Shown: positions 1 to 9,136 of the stretch, piece after piece
How positions within the stretch are numbered: position 1 is the first letter of the stretch
How the letters are laid out: every line of letters begins with the position of its first letter
From: Variovorax sp. KK3
Lineage (GTDB): Bacteria > Pseudomonadota > Gammaproteobacteria > Burkholderiales > Burkholderiaceae_C
Reading direction: 5' to 3'
NCBI RefSeq assembly: GCF_001984055.1
Contig: NZ_LYVO01000031.1
Location: forward strand, 1-64,000
DNA: 64,000 nucleotides
Notes under the pieces: model-generated
Databases searched by the model: none
Told to the model about the DNA's origin: nothing
What the model saw: the letters and a program-made list of their open reading frames with translations, nothing else
Program-made: the position numbers and the translations under genes

Positions 1-389
1 GCGGCCAGGATCAGCGTGCCCACGCAACCGGCGAAGAAGGAGCCCAGGCCGGCCGCGGCCAGCGCGGGCCCCGCCCTGCCGCGCCGCGCCATCTGGTAGC
101 CGTCGATGACGGTCACGACCGACGACGATTCGCCAGGCAGGTTGACCAGGATGGCGGTGGTGGAGCCGCCGTACTGGGCGCCGTAGTAGATGCCCGCGAG
201 CATGATGAGCGCGGCCACCGGCGGCAGCGCATAGGTGGCCGGCAGCAGCATCGCGATGGTCGCGACCGGGCCGATGCCGGGGAGCACGCCGATCAGCGTG
301 CCCAGCAGGCAGCCGACGAAGGCGTAGACGAGGTTCTGCGCGGTGAAGGCGACGCCGAAGCCGATGGAAAGGTTGGTGATCAGGTCCAT
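1..389 (-). CDS. tctA: Tripartite tricarboxylate transporter TctA, N-terminal part
   Basis: Large membrane subunit of a TTT-family carboxylate importer, working with TctB and a periplasmic Bug/TctC protein. Only the first ~130 residues are inside the window; the gene runs off the left edge. The translation begins [11 protein letters not shown] and shows the family's N-terminal pattern: a glycine-rich stretch with LPGIGP around residues 38-43, and a segment with [14 protein letters not shown] followed by NLPGE. It lies 10 bases after tctB in the same direction, so the order is tctB-tctA. No binding protein gene lies beside it here. The family call is firm; the substrate cannot be read from sequence. 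Confidence 0.9.
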   Translation of the reverse strand, partial: MDLITNLSIGFGVAFTAQNLVYAFVGCLLGTLIGVLPGIGPVATIAMLLPATYALPPVAALIMLAGIYYGAQYGGSTTAILVNLPGESSSVVTVIDGYQMARRGRAGPALAAAGLGSFFAGCVGTLILA

Positions 390-399
390 GACGTCGGTC

Positions 400-888
400 T
401 CAGCCCGCGATGAAGGTGGGCCACACAGGGAACTGCAGCTTGAGTGCGACCACGAAGGCCAGGTAGCTGCCCACCGCCAGGATGGTGGCGAGGATGCCGA
501 CCGCTTTGGCGTTGAAGTTGTCGCCGGCCAGGCTGGCGACGAAGGTGAGCACGTAGATGGCGACGATCAGCCCCATGGGCGGCAGGCCGATCGAAGGCAG
601 CCCGCCGAGCAGGATGCCGAAGACGATATTGGCACCGATGATGAAGACCAGCGGCTTCCACGCGATGCGGCCCACCGGCTCGCCGTCGTCGGTTTCGACC
701 GTGAGCGACTTGAAGGTGATCAGCGCGCCCATCAGCGCGATCAGCACGCCGACGATCAACGGGAAATAGCCCGGCCCCATGCGGGCGCCGGTGCCGACGG
801 TGTAGTTGGTGGCGCCCCATGCGAAGGCGACGCCGAAGGCGCTGAAGATGGCGCCGGAAAAGAAGTCCCTCTGACTTTTGATTCTCAC
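400..888 (-). CDS. tctB: Tripartite tricarboxylate transporter TctB
   Basis: Small four-helix membrane subunit of a TTT carboxylate importer, 162 residues. Hydrophobic helices cover roughly residues 10-30, 40-60, 75-120 and 130-155. The GTG start at 888 (VRIKSQRDF) is chosen because GAGGAG lies about nine bases upstream; an in-frame start at 948 would add a basic, unlikely N-terminus. It forms an operon with tctA. TctB proteins are poorly conserved, so the call rests on hydrophobic pattern, length and neighbour. Confidence 0.85.
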   Translation of the reverse strand: MRIKSQRDFFSGAIFSAFGVAFAWGATNYTVGTGARMGPGYFPLIVGVLIALMGALITFKSLTVETDDGEPVGRIAWKPLVFIIGANIVFGILLGGLPSIGLPPMGLIVAIYVLTFVASLAGDNFNAKAVGILATILAVGSYLAFVVALKLQFPVWPTFIAG

Positions 889-1071
889 CCTGTGTGTCTC
901 CTCGTGATGAAGACCGCGCAAACCGCGGCTCGCCCGGGCGCGGCGCATCCGCGACCGGGACGCCGATCGTAGGAAGGGTGGACGCGCTCGTGGATGACGA
1001 AGACATTGCCGAATGGCAATGTTCGAGGCGCAGCGAAGAAGAGCGGAAAGATTCCCTGGACGTGCCGCGGC

Positions 1072-1878
1072 TCAGCAGGAGGCGAAGCGCGTGCCCGCTG
1101 GCAGGCCAGGCGCACCGGCTGCCACATGCAACGCACCGTCGCGCCACGTGAGGCCAGGCCGCAACGGACCACCCACGGGCGGCGGCAACGCTGCCCCGCG
1201 CACGCGGCCCGACCATTGGTAGCGCTGGCCGCCACCTTCGAACTGCGCGCGGTAGGACTGGAACCGCTGCGTCATCTCCAGCGTGAGCGCGCCAGCGCAC
1301 CAGCGGCCCTGCACCGGGGCCGGCACGTGCCACAGATGCAGGCGGCTCAGTTTCTCGCGGCCGACGGCCTTGTCGGGCACCGGCAGCGTGATCGTGCGGT
1401 CGGGTTCCCAGTCGCCCATGTCCCAGTCGTGCGACACGATGCGCGTGCCCGGCGCGAGCGCGAGCAAGCTCGGCCGCAGGCGGAGGTTGAACTCAGGCAG
1501 CAGGTACATCGTGATCACGCTCGCGGTCGAGAGGTCGGCCTCGAAGATGTCCTGCACGCGGAAACGTGCGCGGTCGGCGACGCCGGCGCGTTGCGCATTC
1601 GCGTCGCTCTGCGCCACCAGGTCGGGCACGATCTCCAAGCCGAGGCCGCTGGCGCCGAAACGCTTCGCGGCAGTGATGACGATGCGTCCATCGCCCGAGC
1701 CGAGGTCGAGGACATGGTCCTGTGCGCCGACACCGGCCAACTCCAACATCGCCAGCGTGACGTGATCGGGCGTGGTGATGAAGGGCACTTCCTCCACCAA
1801 TGTGGAAGCCGTGGCTGGCGCCGACGTGGCTGCGGCCAGCAGTGCGAGCGCGGAAAGGAGGATCGAACGACGCGACAT
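1072..1878 (-). CDS. Exported class I SAM-dependent methyltransferase-like protein
   Basis: 268 residues starting MSRRSILL. A clear signal peptide (basic start, Leu/Ala-rich core, cleavage near ATAS at ~25) precedes a class I methyltransferase domain with motif I DLGSGDGRI at about residues 59-67 and an acidic motif II (GLEIVPD). The C-terminal ~100 residues form a beta-rich part without an obvious family. The substrate is unknown. A secreted SAM methyltransferase is odd because SAM is not expected in the periplasm. The upstream ATG at 1893 gives five more residues and is less likely. It is divergent from the cytochrome b561 gene at 2052. Confidence 0.75.
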   Translation of the reverse strand: MSRRSILLSALALLAAATSAPATASTLVEEVPFITTPDHVTLAMLELAGVGAQDHVLDLGSGDGRIVITAAKRFGASGLGLEIVPDLVAQSDANAQRAGVADRARFRVQDIFEADLSTASVITMYLLPEFNLRLRPSLLALAPGTRIVSHDWDMGDWEPDRTITLPVPDKAVGREKLSRLHLWHVPAPVQGRWCAGALTLEMTQRFQSYRAQFEGGGQRYQWSGRVRGAALPPPVGGPLRPGLTWRDGALHVAAGAPGLPAGTRFASC

Positions 1879-2051
1879 GCGCTGGTGTACCACGGGCTTG
1901 GGTCAGGAACGGTACAGCCCGGTTGCGAGGGACGTACTGGCGTAGGCCGACGCCGACACCGTGCCGACATGGAGGCAACAAAAGGTTATCGCATTGAACC
2001 AACCAAGACCCGGCGCGTCCATCGGGGTAAGCCAACTTTTCGATACAAGCC

Positions 2052-2645
2052 ATGCGCTCCTCCCCTGCCACGACGCCTGCTTCCGCTCGACCCGCCCCGT
2101 CCGCGCAGAGTGGGAGTTGGCCGAGGCCCGACTCCACCACGCGCTACGGCAGCCTGAGCCGCACGCTGCACTGGACGATGGCGGCCTGCTTCGCAGTCGT
2201 GTTCTCCGCGGCGCTCGCGCACTACTTTCTGCCGGACACGCCCGTCGAGGCCTTTCTTTGGCCCGTGCACAAGCCGGTGGGTGCCTTGCTGATGCTGCTC
2301 GTCGTGCTGCGCCTGGCGTGGACGCTCGCGAATGCGCGGCGCCGTCCACCATCCGTCAGCGCCGCGTCGCGCTGGGGGCATCGAGCGCTCTACTTCTTGA
2401 TGATCGCAGTGCCGACCATCGGCCTGCTGCGGCAATACGGTTCGGCCCGCGCCTTCTCGCCCTTCGGCGTTCCGTTGATGGACGAGCGCCCCGGCGAGCG
2501 CATCGACTGGATGACCCAGCTCGGCGGCCTGCTGCACGGTGAGCTCGGCTGGGCTTTGCTCGCGCTGGTCGCAGGGCACATCACGATGGCGCTGTGGCAC
2601 CGCCGGCGTGGGCCGCAAGACGTGCTGTCGCGCATGACCGACTGA
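2052..2645 (+). CDS. Cytochrome b561 family membrane protein
   Basis: 197-residue di-heme cytochrome b561 of the bacterial CybB type, passing electrons from quinol to partners at the inner membrane. Four hydrophobic helices begin near residues 40, 72, 110 and 160. Candidate heme ligands are the histidines in LHWTM (~40), VHKPVG (~73), WGHRALY (~110) and the His residues near 161-175. The first ~30 residues are Ser/Pro/Ala-rich and may not all be translated, but no better start with a ribosome site is seen. It converges with the histidine kinase gene 20 bases downstream. Confidence 0.85.
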   Translation: MRSSPATTPASARPAPSAQSGSWPRPDSTTRYGSLSRTLHWTMAACFAVVFSAALAHYFLPDTPVEAFLWPVHKPVGALLMLLVVLRLAWTLANARRRPPSVSAASRWGHRALYFLMIAVPTIGLLRQYGSARAFSPFGVPLMDERPGERIDWMTQLGGLLHGELGWALLALVAGHITMALWHRRRGPQDVLSRMTD

Positions 2646-2665
2646 TCACGGCGCTTACCGATGCG

Positions 2666-4027
2666 CTAGTCGAACACCGGCAGTTCGAGTTCGACGCGCA
2701 ATCCCGGCGCCGCATCCTCGAAACGCACGCGCCCCCCATGCAGTGCGGCGACCGCCCGCACGCTCGCCAGCCCCAGGCCATGCCCCGGCTGGCTGCGATC
2801 GAGCCGGTGGAAGCGCGTGCCGATGCGCTGATGCTCATCGAACGGGATGCCAGGCCCGTCGTCCTGCACGCACAGCAGCACGTGCGACCCGACGCGCCGG
2901 GTGCCGACGCGCACCTCTGCACCGGCGCCCGCGTACTTGAGCGCGTTCTCGATCAGGTTGGCGATGACGCCTGCGAGCAGGTCGCGGTCGCCCGGCACGT
3001 GCGCCGGGTCGGGCGGGTCGTGCCGCAGCGTCGCGCCGTGCGCTTCGGCCACCGGCTCGTAGAGCTCGACCATGTCGCCCGCGACCTCGTCGGGTGCCAC
3101 CGCCTCGAACTGGCGGCGACGCGCACCGGCCTCGGCTTCGGCGATCTGGAGCAGCTTTTCGAACACCACGGTCAGGCCTTCCAGCTCGCGGATGGCGGCG
3201 CCGATGGCTTCTTCTTTCGCCTGGGCCGGCGCGCCGGCACGCTGCGCATCGCGCAAGCCGAGCAGGATGCGCGTGAGCGGCGTGCGCAAGTTGTGGGCGA
3301 TGGTGTCGGAGACGTGCCGCACACCATCCATCAGCAATTGGATGCGATCGAGCATCGCGTTGACCTCGTGGTGGAGGTGCGCGAATTCGTCGGCCTCTGC
3401 CGTGAGCGCGACGCGCTCCTGCATCTCGCCGGCCGCGATGCGCTGAACGGTGCGGCGCACGGCGCCCACGCTGCGCTCCAGCTCCTGGCGGAACACGAAG
3501 ATGCCACCGATGAGCAGCAGCACCGCGACCATGCCCGCCGCCGCGCTGGCGCTCGCGACCAGCGACTCGATGGTTTCCTGGTCGCGCAGGTCGTGGCCGA
3601 CCACGATGAACCCGCCGTCCGACAGCACATGGCTCACCAGGTAGGCCGACACCGGCCGCCCCGCGCGCAGCACGCGCTGCTGAGTGCCGGTGCCGGGTGC
3701 CATCTCGGGCACCGCGTCGAGGTTGCCGGCGACGATGCGGCCCATGCGGTCGACCAGCAGGTAGATTTCGTTGGCCGCGTCGTGCTCGTCGGCGAGCGCG
3801 CGCATCACGTCGACGGCCACCGCATCGGCGCCCCCCACCTCGAAGCGCGTGGCGAGTTGCTGCGCGAGCACGGTCACCTGCCGCGCGGTGCGCTGGTGCA
3901 TCACGCCGACGGTCTGCATGTAGATGACGGCCAGCGCCACCAGCATGGTGATGGCGACCAGCAGCCCGTAGTTGAAGGCGAGCCGGAAACCGACCGAGCG
4001 CCACAGAAGGCGCAACGCGGCGATCAT
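2666..4027 (-). CDS. Sensor histidine kinase of a two-component system
   Basis: 453 residues: N-terminal transmembrane helix (~18-38), periplasmic sensor region (~40-160), second helix (~162-180), HAMP, HisKA with phospho-acceptor H245 in AHNLRTPL, then an HATPase_c domain with N box (NLIENALKYAG) and G boxes (DDGPGIP, GHGLGLA). The ATG at 4027 is chosen because it overlaps the stop of the response regulator gene (ATGA), giving translational coupling. The layout resembles PhoQ/QseC-type kinases but the signal is unknown. It is the last gene of the alr-membrane protein-regulator-kinase operon. Confidence 0.92.
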   Translation of the reverse strand: MIAALRLLWRSVGFRLAFNYGLLVAITMLVALAVIYMQTVGVMHQRTARQVTVLAQQLATRFEVGGADAVAVDVMRALADEHDAANEIYLLVDRMGRIVAGNLDAVPEMAPGTGTQQRVLRAGRPVSAYLVSHVLSDGGFIVVGHDLRDQETIESLVASASAAAGMVAVLLLIGGIFVFRQELERSVGAVRRTVQRIAAGEMQERVALTAEADEFAHLHHEVNAMLDRIQLLMDGVRHVSDTIAHNLRTPLTRILLGLRDAQRAGAPAQAKEEAIGAAIRELEGLTVVFEKLLQIAEAEAGARRRQFEAVAPDEVAGDMVELYEPVAEAHGATLRHDPPDPAHVPGDRDLLAGVIANLIENALKYAGAGAEVRVGTRRVGSHVLLCVQDDGPGIPFDEHQRIGTRFHRLDRSQPGHGLGLASVRAVAALHGGRVRFEDAAPGLRVELELPVFD

Positions 4028-4740
4028 CCGGCCGCGTCGATGCCGGCCTCGGCGGCCATGCGGTAGCCGACGCCGCGCACGGTGTGGATCAGCGTCGCGC
4101 CGCCCTGTGCATCGAGCTTGGCGCGCAACCGGCTCACCTGCACGTCGACCACGTTGGTCTGCGGGTCGAACTGGTAGTCCCACACGGCTTCGAGCAGCAT
4201 GGTCCGCGTCACCACCTGGCCCGGATGCATCATCAAGTAGGCCAGCAGCCTGAATTCGCGCGGCTGCAGCGCGATGGGCCGGCCGCCGCGCTCGGCCTGC
4301 CGGCGCACCAGGTCGACACGCAAGTCGGCCATCGTCAGCTCGCGGATCTCGGGGCCGGCGCGGGACCGTCGAACGAGCGCCTCGGCGCGCGCGGACAGTT
4401 CGGAGAAGGCGAAGGGCTTGGTCAGGTAGTCGTCGCCGCCGGCCTTGAGGCCGCGCACGCGCTCGTCGAGCGCGCTCAGCGCACTGAGCACGAGCACGGG
4501 CGTGCGCTTGCCGAGCGCGCGCAGCGTGGACAGGATCGACAGCCCGTCGACCTCGTTGGGCAGCATGCGGTCGAGGATGATCAGGTCCCAGGCCTCGCCG
4601 GTCGAGCGGGCCAGTGCATCGGCGCCGTCGCGGCAGACCACCGCCACGTGGCCGAGCGTACGGAAGCCCTCGGCGACGTAGCGCGCCATGTCGGCGTCGT
4701 CTTCGACGACCAGGCAGCGCCAGATGGCCGTGCCGCTCAT
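4024..4740 (-). CDS. OmpR-family response regulator
   Basis: 238 residues. Receiver domain (1-120) with acidic pocket VVEDDAD, phospho-acceptor D57 in LILDRML-type context and the conserved Lys in LTKPFAF. The C-terminal winged helix (~140-230) contains LQPREFRLLAYL and VVDVQVSRLRAKLD and ends with the typical TVRGVGYRM. It is coupled by ATGA overlaps to the membrane protein gene upstream (start 4740 against stop 4737) and to the kinase downstream. Expected to bind direct repeats in target promoters; its targets are not visible here. Confidence 0.94.
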   Translation of the reverse strand: MSGTAIWRCLVVEDDADMARYVAEGFRTLGHVAVVCRDGADALARSTGEAWDLIILDRMLPNEVDGLSILSTLRALGKRTPVLVLSALSALDERVRGLKAGGDDYLTKPFAFSELSARAEALVRRSRAGPEIRELTMADLRVDLVRRQAERGGRPIALQPREFRLLAYLMMHPGQVVTRTMLLEAVWDYQFDPQTNVVDVQVSRLRAKLDAQGGATLIHTVRGVGYRMAAEAGIDAAG

Positions 4741-5498
4741 CGGCGCCCGAGCATCACGCGCACCGCCTCCGGCAAGGAGTTGACCTGCGGCATGAAACGG
4801 TCGAGCGCCGCGCCCAGCAACACCGCGCAGAGCAAGGCCCCCAGCAAGGGCTTCCAGGTCAACCGCACTGCGGCGGTGAGCCAGCCCTCGCGCACCACGC
4901 GCACCGCGGCGGTGGCGGTCACGTAGGAAAAGGCCAGCTCGATCGCCACGGCCAGCAGCGCTTCGGAGCCGAAGTACAGCAGCACCAGCGCACCCGCGCC
5001 GAAGACGATGGCGACACAGACGAGGAAGATCGCGAGCACCGGCACCACGATGACCGCGCCTTCGTCGGCGCCGGCCGCGACGTCGAGCGCACCGCCGGCC
5101 AGGTCGCCGACGCCGTGGCCCGCAGACACGTCGGCCGCGCCGGTGCCGTGGCCACTGCTGCTGGTGACGCTTGCGCTGCTGCGCGCCGAGGGAAATTCGC
5201 CGAGGCCCAGGTCGGGCACGTCGGGGTTGAACTGCGTGTTGCGGCGGATCAGCATCAGCGCCCACCAGCGCAGGATCCACAGGTATACGAGGTAGCCGGT
5301 GCCCAGCGTCACGAAGTAGCGCAGGGCCAGCGACTCGACGCCGAAATGCATCTGCAGCCAGGACACCAGCCACATCAGCAGCATCGTGGTGGTGCCGATC
5401 AAGAGGCCATGGGTGCGCATGTCGTGCCTGCGGTGCAGGTCGCGCTCGACCTCGGTTTCCCAGAGGCGCACCGAGCGCCAGTTCGACAGGATCTTCAA
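4737..5498 (-). CDS. Hypothetical membrane protein between alr and a two-component system
   Basis: About 253 residues from a TTG start at 5498, preceded by AAGGGC. Two hydrophobic helices lie near residues 30-50 and 60-85, then a Ser/Gly/Ala-rich soluble linker (~100-150), then a long hydrophobic stretch (~155-205) and a final helix near 225-240. No family recognised. The linker is low complexity and the protein ends MLGRR. It starts 16 bases after the alr stop and its stop overlaps the response regulator start, so it is probably co-expressed with the two-component system and may be an accessory or sensed partner; that role is inference. Confidence 0.6.
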   Translation of the reverse strand: MKILSNWRSVRLWETEVERDLHRRHDMRTHGLLIGTTTMLLMWLVSWLQMHFGVESLALRYFVTLGTGYLVYLWILRWWALMLIRRNTQFNPDVPDLGLGEFPSARSSASVTSSSGHGTGAADVSAGHGVGDLAGGALDVAAGADEGAVIVVPVLAIFLVCVAIVFGAGALVLLYFGSEALLAVAIELAFSYVTATAAVRVVREGWLTAAVRLTWKPLLGALLCAVLLGAALDRFMPQVNSLPEAVRVMLGRR

Positions 5499-5514
5499 GC
5501 GGCTGTGCCCTTCG

Positions 5515-6603
5515 TCAGTCGGTGGCCACGGGCACGCGCGGCGCCACGGCACACATGAGCTCGTAGCCGATGGTGCCCGCGGACCGCGCCACCTCATCGA
5601 TGGGCAGCACGGTGCCGTTGGCGGCCCGGCCCCACAGCGTGACTTCGCTGCCGAACCTGGCCTGCGGCACCGGCGTGAGGTCGACCGTGATCATGTCCAT
5701 GCTGACGCGGCCGACCATGCGCGTGCGCACCCCGTCGACCAGCACCGGCGTGCCGGTGTCGCAGTGGCGCGGGTAGCCGTCGGCATAGCCGACCGCGGCC
5801 ACGCCGATGGTCATGGGGCCTTCGGCGGTGAAGCGCGAGCCGTAGCCGATGGTGTCGCCGGCCTTCAGCGTCTGCACCGTCAGCAGTCGGGTCGACAGCG
5901 TCATCGCCGGCTGCAGTTGCCAGTGCTCGGCATCGTGCTCGGGAAAGTCGGGCGCACTGCCGTACAGCAGGATGCCGGGGCGCACCCAGTCGGCACGCGT
6001 GGCGGCCGCATGGCGCAGGGTGGCGGCGCTGTTGGCGATCGAGCGCTCGCCCGGCAGGTCGCGCGTGACGCGCTCGAAGGCCTCGAGCTGATGGGCCACG
6101 CCGCGCGGGCCGTCGGCGTCGCTGAAATGGGTCATGAGCGAAATCTCGTCCACCTGCGGCAGTGCATCGAGACGGGTCCAGGCCGAGCGGAAGCGCTCGG
6201 GCGCGAAGCCCAGGCGGTTCATGCCGGTGTTCATCTTGAGGAACACGCGCTGCGGCACCTGCGTCTTGTGGGCGGCCAGCATGTCGATCTGCTCGTCGCA
6301 GTGCACGGTGTGCCACAGGTCGAGCCGCGAGCACAGCTCCAGGTCGCGCGGCTCGAAGACGCCCTCGAGCAGCAGCACCGGCCCGCGCCAACCCAGGGCG
6401 CGCACGCGCTCGGCCTCGGCCAGGTCGAGCATCGCGAAGCCGTCGGCGGCACGAAAGGGGTCGAACACGCGCTCGATGCCGTGCCCGTAGGCATTGGCCT
6501 TGACGACGGCCCAGACGCGCGAATCGACCGCGGCGCGGCGCGCGCGTTCGAGGTTGTGGGCCAGGGCAGCGGTGTGGATGGTGGCGAGGATCGGACGCGG
6601 CAC
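5515..6603 (-). CDS. alr: Alanine racemase
   Basis: PLP-dependent interconversion of L- and D-alanine, supplying D-Ala for peptidoglycan. 362 residues, normal for the family. PLP-binding K35 sits in [10 protein letters not shown], the C-terminal catalytic Tyr lies in IGYGSRF, and the family motif [11 protein letters not shown] is present. It is divergent from lplT (start 6762), with 158 bases between them holding both promoters. It is first in a likely operon with the membrane protein and two-component genes. Confidence 0.96.
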   Translation of the reverse strand: MPRPILATIHTAALAHNLERARRAAVDSRVWAVVKANAYGHGIERVFDPFRAADGFAMLDLAEAERVRALGWRGPVLLLEGVFEPRDLELCSRLDLWHTVHCDEQIDMLAAHKTQVPQRVFLKMNTGMNRLGFAPERFRSAWTRLDALPQVDEISLMTHFSDADGPRGVAHQLEAFERVTRDLPGERSIANSAATLRHAAATRADWVRPGILLYGSAPDFPEHDAEHWQLQPAMTLSTRLLTVQTLKAGDTIGYGSRFTAEGPMTIGVAAVGYADGYPRHCDTGTPVLVDGVRTRMVGRVSMDMITVDLTPVPQARFGSEVTLWGRAANGTVLPIDEVARSAGTIGYELMCAVAPRVPVATD

Positions 6604-6761
6604 GATGAAACCGGTTCAGTACATGAGGAAAAACACCCGTACGGTGTGGGCTTGTCGCGCCATTTTGACATTGCACCCCCATGCTATAACCGCGCATTCC
6701 GCCAGTACCGCGGCCAAATTCCACTATTGCCAGCAGCCCTCTCTGGCCAGCCAGCCCATCG

Positions 6762-8066
6762 ATGAAGCGCGGTTTCTACACGATCATGTCGGCCCAGTTC
6801 TTCTCGTCGCTGGCCGACAACGCGCTTTTCGTGGCGGCGGTGGAACTGATGCGAACCGGTGGCGCACCCGAGTGGCAGCGCGCCGCGCTGGTGCCGATCT
6901 TCACCATTTTCTACGTGGCGCTGGCGCCGCTGGTGGGCGCCTTCGCCGACTCCTTGCCCAAGGGCAAGGTGATGTTCATCAGCAATGCCATCAAGGTCAT
7001 CGGCTGCTTGATGATGCTGTTCGGCACGCATCCGCTGCTGGCCTACGCGGTGGTGGGCCTGGGCGCCGCGGCCTACTCGCCGGCCAAGTACGGCATCCTC
7101 ACCGAACTGCTGCCGGCCTCGCAACTGGTCAAGGCCAACGGCTGGATCGAGGGCCTGACCATCGCGTCGATCATCCTGGGCATCGTGCTGGGTGGCCAGT
7201 TGGTGGGGCATGCGTTGTCGAGCCGCATGCTGGCGCTGGACTTCCCCGTCATCGACACCGGCATCGACACGCCGCCCGAAGCGGCCATCGCGGCGCTGAT
7301 CTTCGTCTACGCGATCGCGGCCTGGTTCAACACCCGCATTCCCGACACCGGCGTCGAGATGCGGCCGCTGCGCTCCAATCCGCAGCACGGCATGGTGCGC
7401 AACCTGCTCGCGCTGCTGCCCGACTTCTGGCATTGCAACTCGCGCCTGTGGCGCGACAAGCTGGGCCAGATCTCGCTGGCCACCACCACGCTGTTCTGGG
7501 GCGCCGGCGGCAACCTCAAGTACATCGTGCTGGCCTGGGCTTCGCTGGCGCTGGGCTACAGCACGGCGCAGGCTTCGTCGCTGACCGGAGTGGTCGCCAT
7601 CGGCACCGCGGTGGGCGCGGTGGTCGCTTCGATGAAGATGCGGCTGGACATGGCCACGCGCGTGATTCCGCTGGGCATCGGCATGGGCATCGTGGTGATC
7701 GGGATGAACTTCATCGACAACATCTGGATCGCGGTGCCCTTCCTGATCATGCTGGGTGGCCTGGGCGGCTTCCTGGTGGTGCCGATGAATGCGCTGCTGC
7801 AGCACCGCGGCCACAACCTGATGGGCGCGGGGCGGTCGATCGCGGTGCAGAACTTCAACGAGCAGGCCTGCATCCTGGTGCTGGGCGCGTTCTACAGCGC
7901 CTGCACGGGGCTCGGCCTGTCGGCCTATGCGGCGATCACCGCCTTCGGCGTGGTGGTGGCGGGCTTCATGTACGTGATCAAGCGTTGGCACGAAAACAAC
8001 CTGAAGCGCTATCCCGAAGAGGTCGAGCACCTGCTCGCCATCGCCCGCAGCGATAAACATCATTGA
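6762..8066 (+). CDS. lplT: Lysophospholipid transporter LplT
   Basis: 434-residue major-facilitator protein that flips lysophospholipids into the cytosolic leaflet for re-acylation. Twelve hydrophobic helices are visible. LplT signatures include MSAQFFSSLADNALF near the N-terminus, LPKGKVMFISN after helix 2 and SPAKYGI(L)TELLP around residue 107. In many bacteria lplT is paired with an acyltransferase gene (aas); none is next to it here. Good ATG at 6762. Confidence 0.92.
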   Translation: MKRGFYTIMSAQFFSSLADNALFVAAVELMRTGGAPEWQRAALVPIFTIFYVALAPLVGAFADSLPKGKVMFISNAIKVIGCLMMLFGTHPLLAYAVVGLGAAAYSPAKYGILTELLPASQLVKANGWIEGLTIASIILGIVLGGQLVGHALSSRMLALDFPVIDTGIDTPPEAAIAALIFVYAIAAWFNTRIPDTGVEMRPLRSNPQHGMVRNLLALLPDFWHCNSRLWRDKLGQISLATTTLFWGAGGNLKYIVLAWASLALGYSTAQASSLTGVVAIGTAVGAVVASMKMRLDMATRVIPLGIGMGIVVIGMNFIDNIWIAVPFLIMLGGLGGFLVVPMNALLQHRGHNLMGAGRSIAVQNFNEQACILVLGAFYSACTGLGLSAYAAITAFGVVVAGFMYVIKRWHENNLKRYPEEVEHLLAIARSDKHH

Positions 8067-8175
8067 CCTCCCCCAGGCTCCCCCACTTCGTGTGGTCCGC
8101 CAACCCCCTCGCCGGGGGCGACACCAGCGGCCCGGCAAAGCAGGTTCCGCGGTGTCTCCCGAATTGGCGCGGCTT
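8067..8175. repeat. Intergenic hairpin-rich GC repeat after lplT
   Basis: The space between lplT and the EamA gene holds self-complementary runs: CCACTTCGTGTGG and CCCCCTCGCCGGGGG, followed by a G/C-rich tail. This looks like a dispersed extragenic palindromic element of the kind common in Variovorax-like genomes, possibly working as a terminator. No second copy of this exact form was found in the window. It differs from the pair at 39085 and 41853. Confidence 0.45.
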
Positions 8176-8224
8176 CGCCGGCCATAGGCCCCGATGCAAC
8201 GCAGCCTGACGAACCATTCTTCAT

Positions 8225-9136
8225 TTGTCCGCCATCGCGCTCGTCTTCAACGCCTTCGTATGGGGCGTTTCCTGGATTCCCTTCCGCCACATCGAGGCCC
8301 ACGGGCTGCATCCGGTCTGGGCGACGGGATTGATCTACGTCGTGATCGTGCTGGGCACGACCTTGCTGCGGCGCCATGCGTGGCGTGCGTTCGCGACCTG
8401 GCCCGGGCTGGCGCTGCTGGCGCTTTTCGCGGGCCTGACCAACCTGGGGTTCAACTGGGCCGTGACCCAGGGCGACGTGGTGCGGGTGGTGCTGCTGTTC
8501 TACCTGATGCCGCTGTGGAGCGTGCTGCTGGCCTGGCTTCTGCTGGGCGAGCGGCCCACGCCCTCCGCACTGGCACGCATGGCGCTGGCGCTGGCCGGTG
8601 TCGCCGTGGTGCTGAAGACGCCCGATACCGACTGGCCGGTGCCGGCGAGCGTGCCCGACTGGCTGGGACTGGCAGCCGGCTTCAGCTTCGCGCTGACCAA
8701 CATCCTGCTGCGGCGGCTGCGCGAGGCGCCCGGCGAATCGCGCGCACTCGCGATGTTCTGCGGCTGCGCAGGTGTCGCCATGGCGACGGCGTTGATCGGC
8801 ACCGCCCTCGGTGCCATCACGCCGCCACCGCCGGTCGAGGCGCTTGCCGGCTGGGCCCCGTGGGCCGCGCTGCTCGGCACGGGCTTCGTGCTCGCCAACA
8901 TCGCGCTTCAGTACGGCGCGGCACGGCTGGCGGCCAGCGTGACCGCGGTGATCATGTTGTCGGAAGTGCTGTTCGCGAGCGTCTCGTCGGTGGCGCTGGG
9001 CGCGGCCACGATGGACGCGCGCATCTGGGCCGGCGGCGCGCTGATCGTGCTCGCGGCGGCGTGGTCGGCGTTTGCGCGAACGCGCGGGCGCGACGATGAT
9101 CGGCCTTCCCGCATCCTGGAGGACAAAGCATCATGA
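8225..9136 (+). CDS. EamA/DMT-family transporter
   Basis: 303-residue drug/metabolite-type exporter with ten hydrophobic helices in two EamA repeats of about 140 residues. The translation opens MSAIALVFNAFVWGVSWIPF from a TTG at 8225, chosen because the protein then starts directly with the first helix. The C-terminal tail is hydrophilic. Substrate unknown; many relatives export amino acids or metabolites. Its stop overlaps the start of the glutathione peroxidase gene (ATGA at 9133), implying coupled expression. Confidence 0.88.
   Translation: MSAIALVFNAFVWGVSWIPFRHIEAHGLHPVWATGLIYVVIVLGTTLLRRHAWRAFATWPGLALLALFAGLTNLGFNWAVTQGDVVRVVLLFYLMPLWSVLLAWLLLGERPTPSALARMALALAGVAVVLKTPDTDWPVPASVPDWLGLAAGFSFALTNILLRRLREAPGESRALAMFCGCAGVAMATALIGTALGAITPPPPVEALAGWAPWAALLGTGFVLANIALQYGAARLAASVTAVIMLSEVLFASVSSVALGAATMDARIWAGGALIVLAAAWSAFARTRGRDDDRPSRILEDKAS

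Noticed and set aside
2594-4066. Long open frame opposite the histidine kinase gene
   Set aside because: Antisense shadow of a strong coding frame in high-GC DNA; Arg/His/Ala-rich without domains. Similar antisense frames elsewhere (for example 13513-15282 and 45945-49667) were left out for the same reason.
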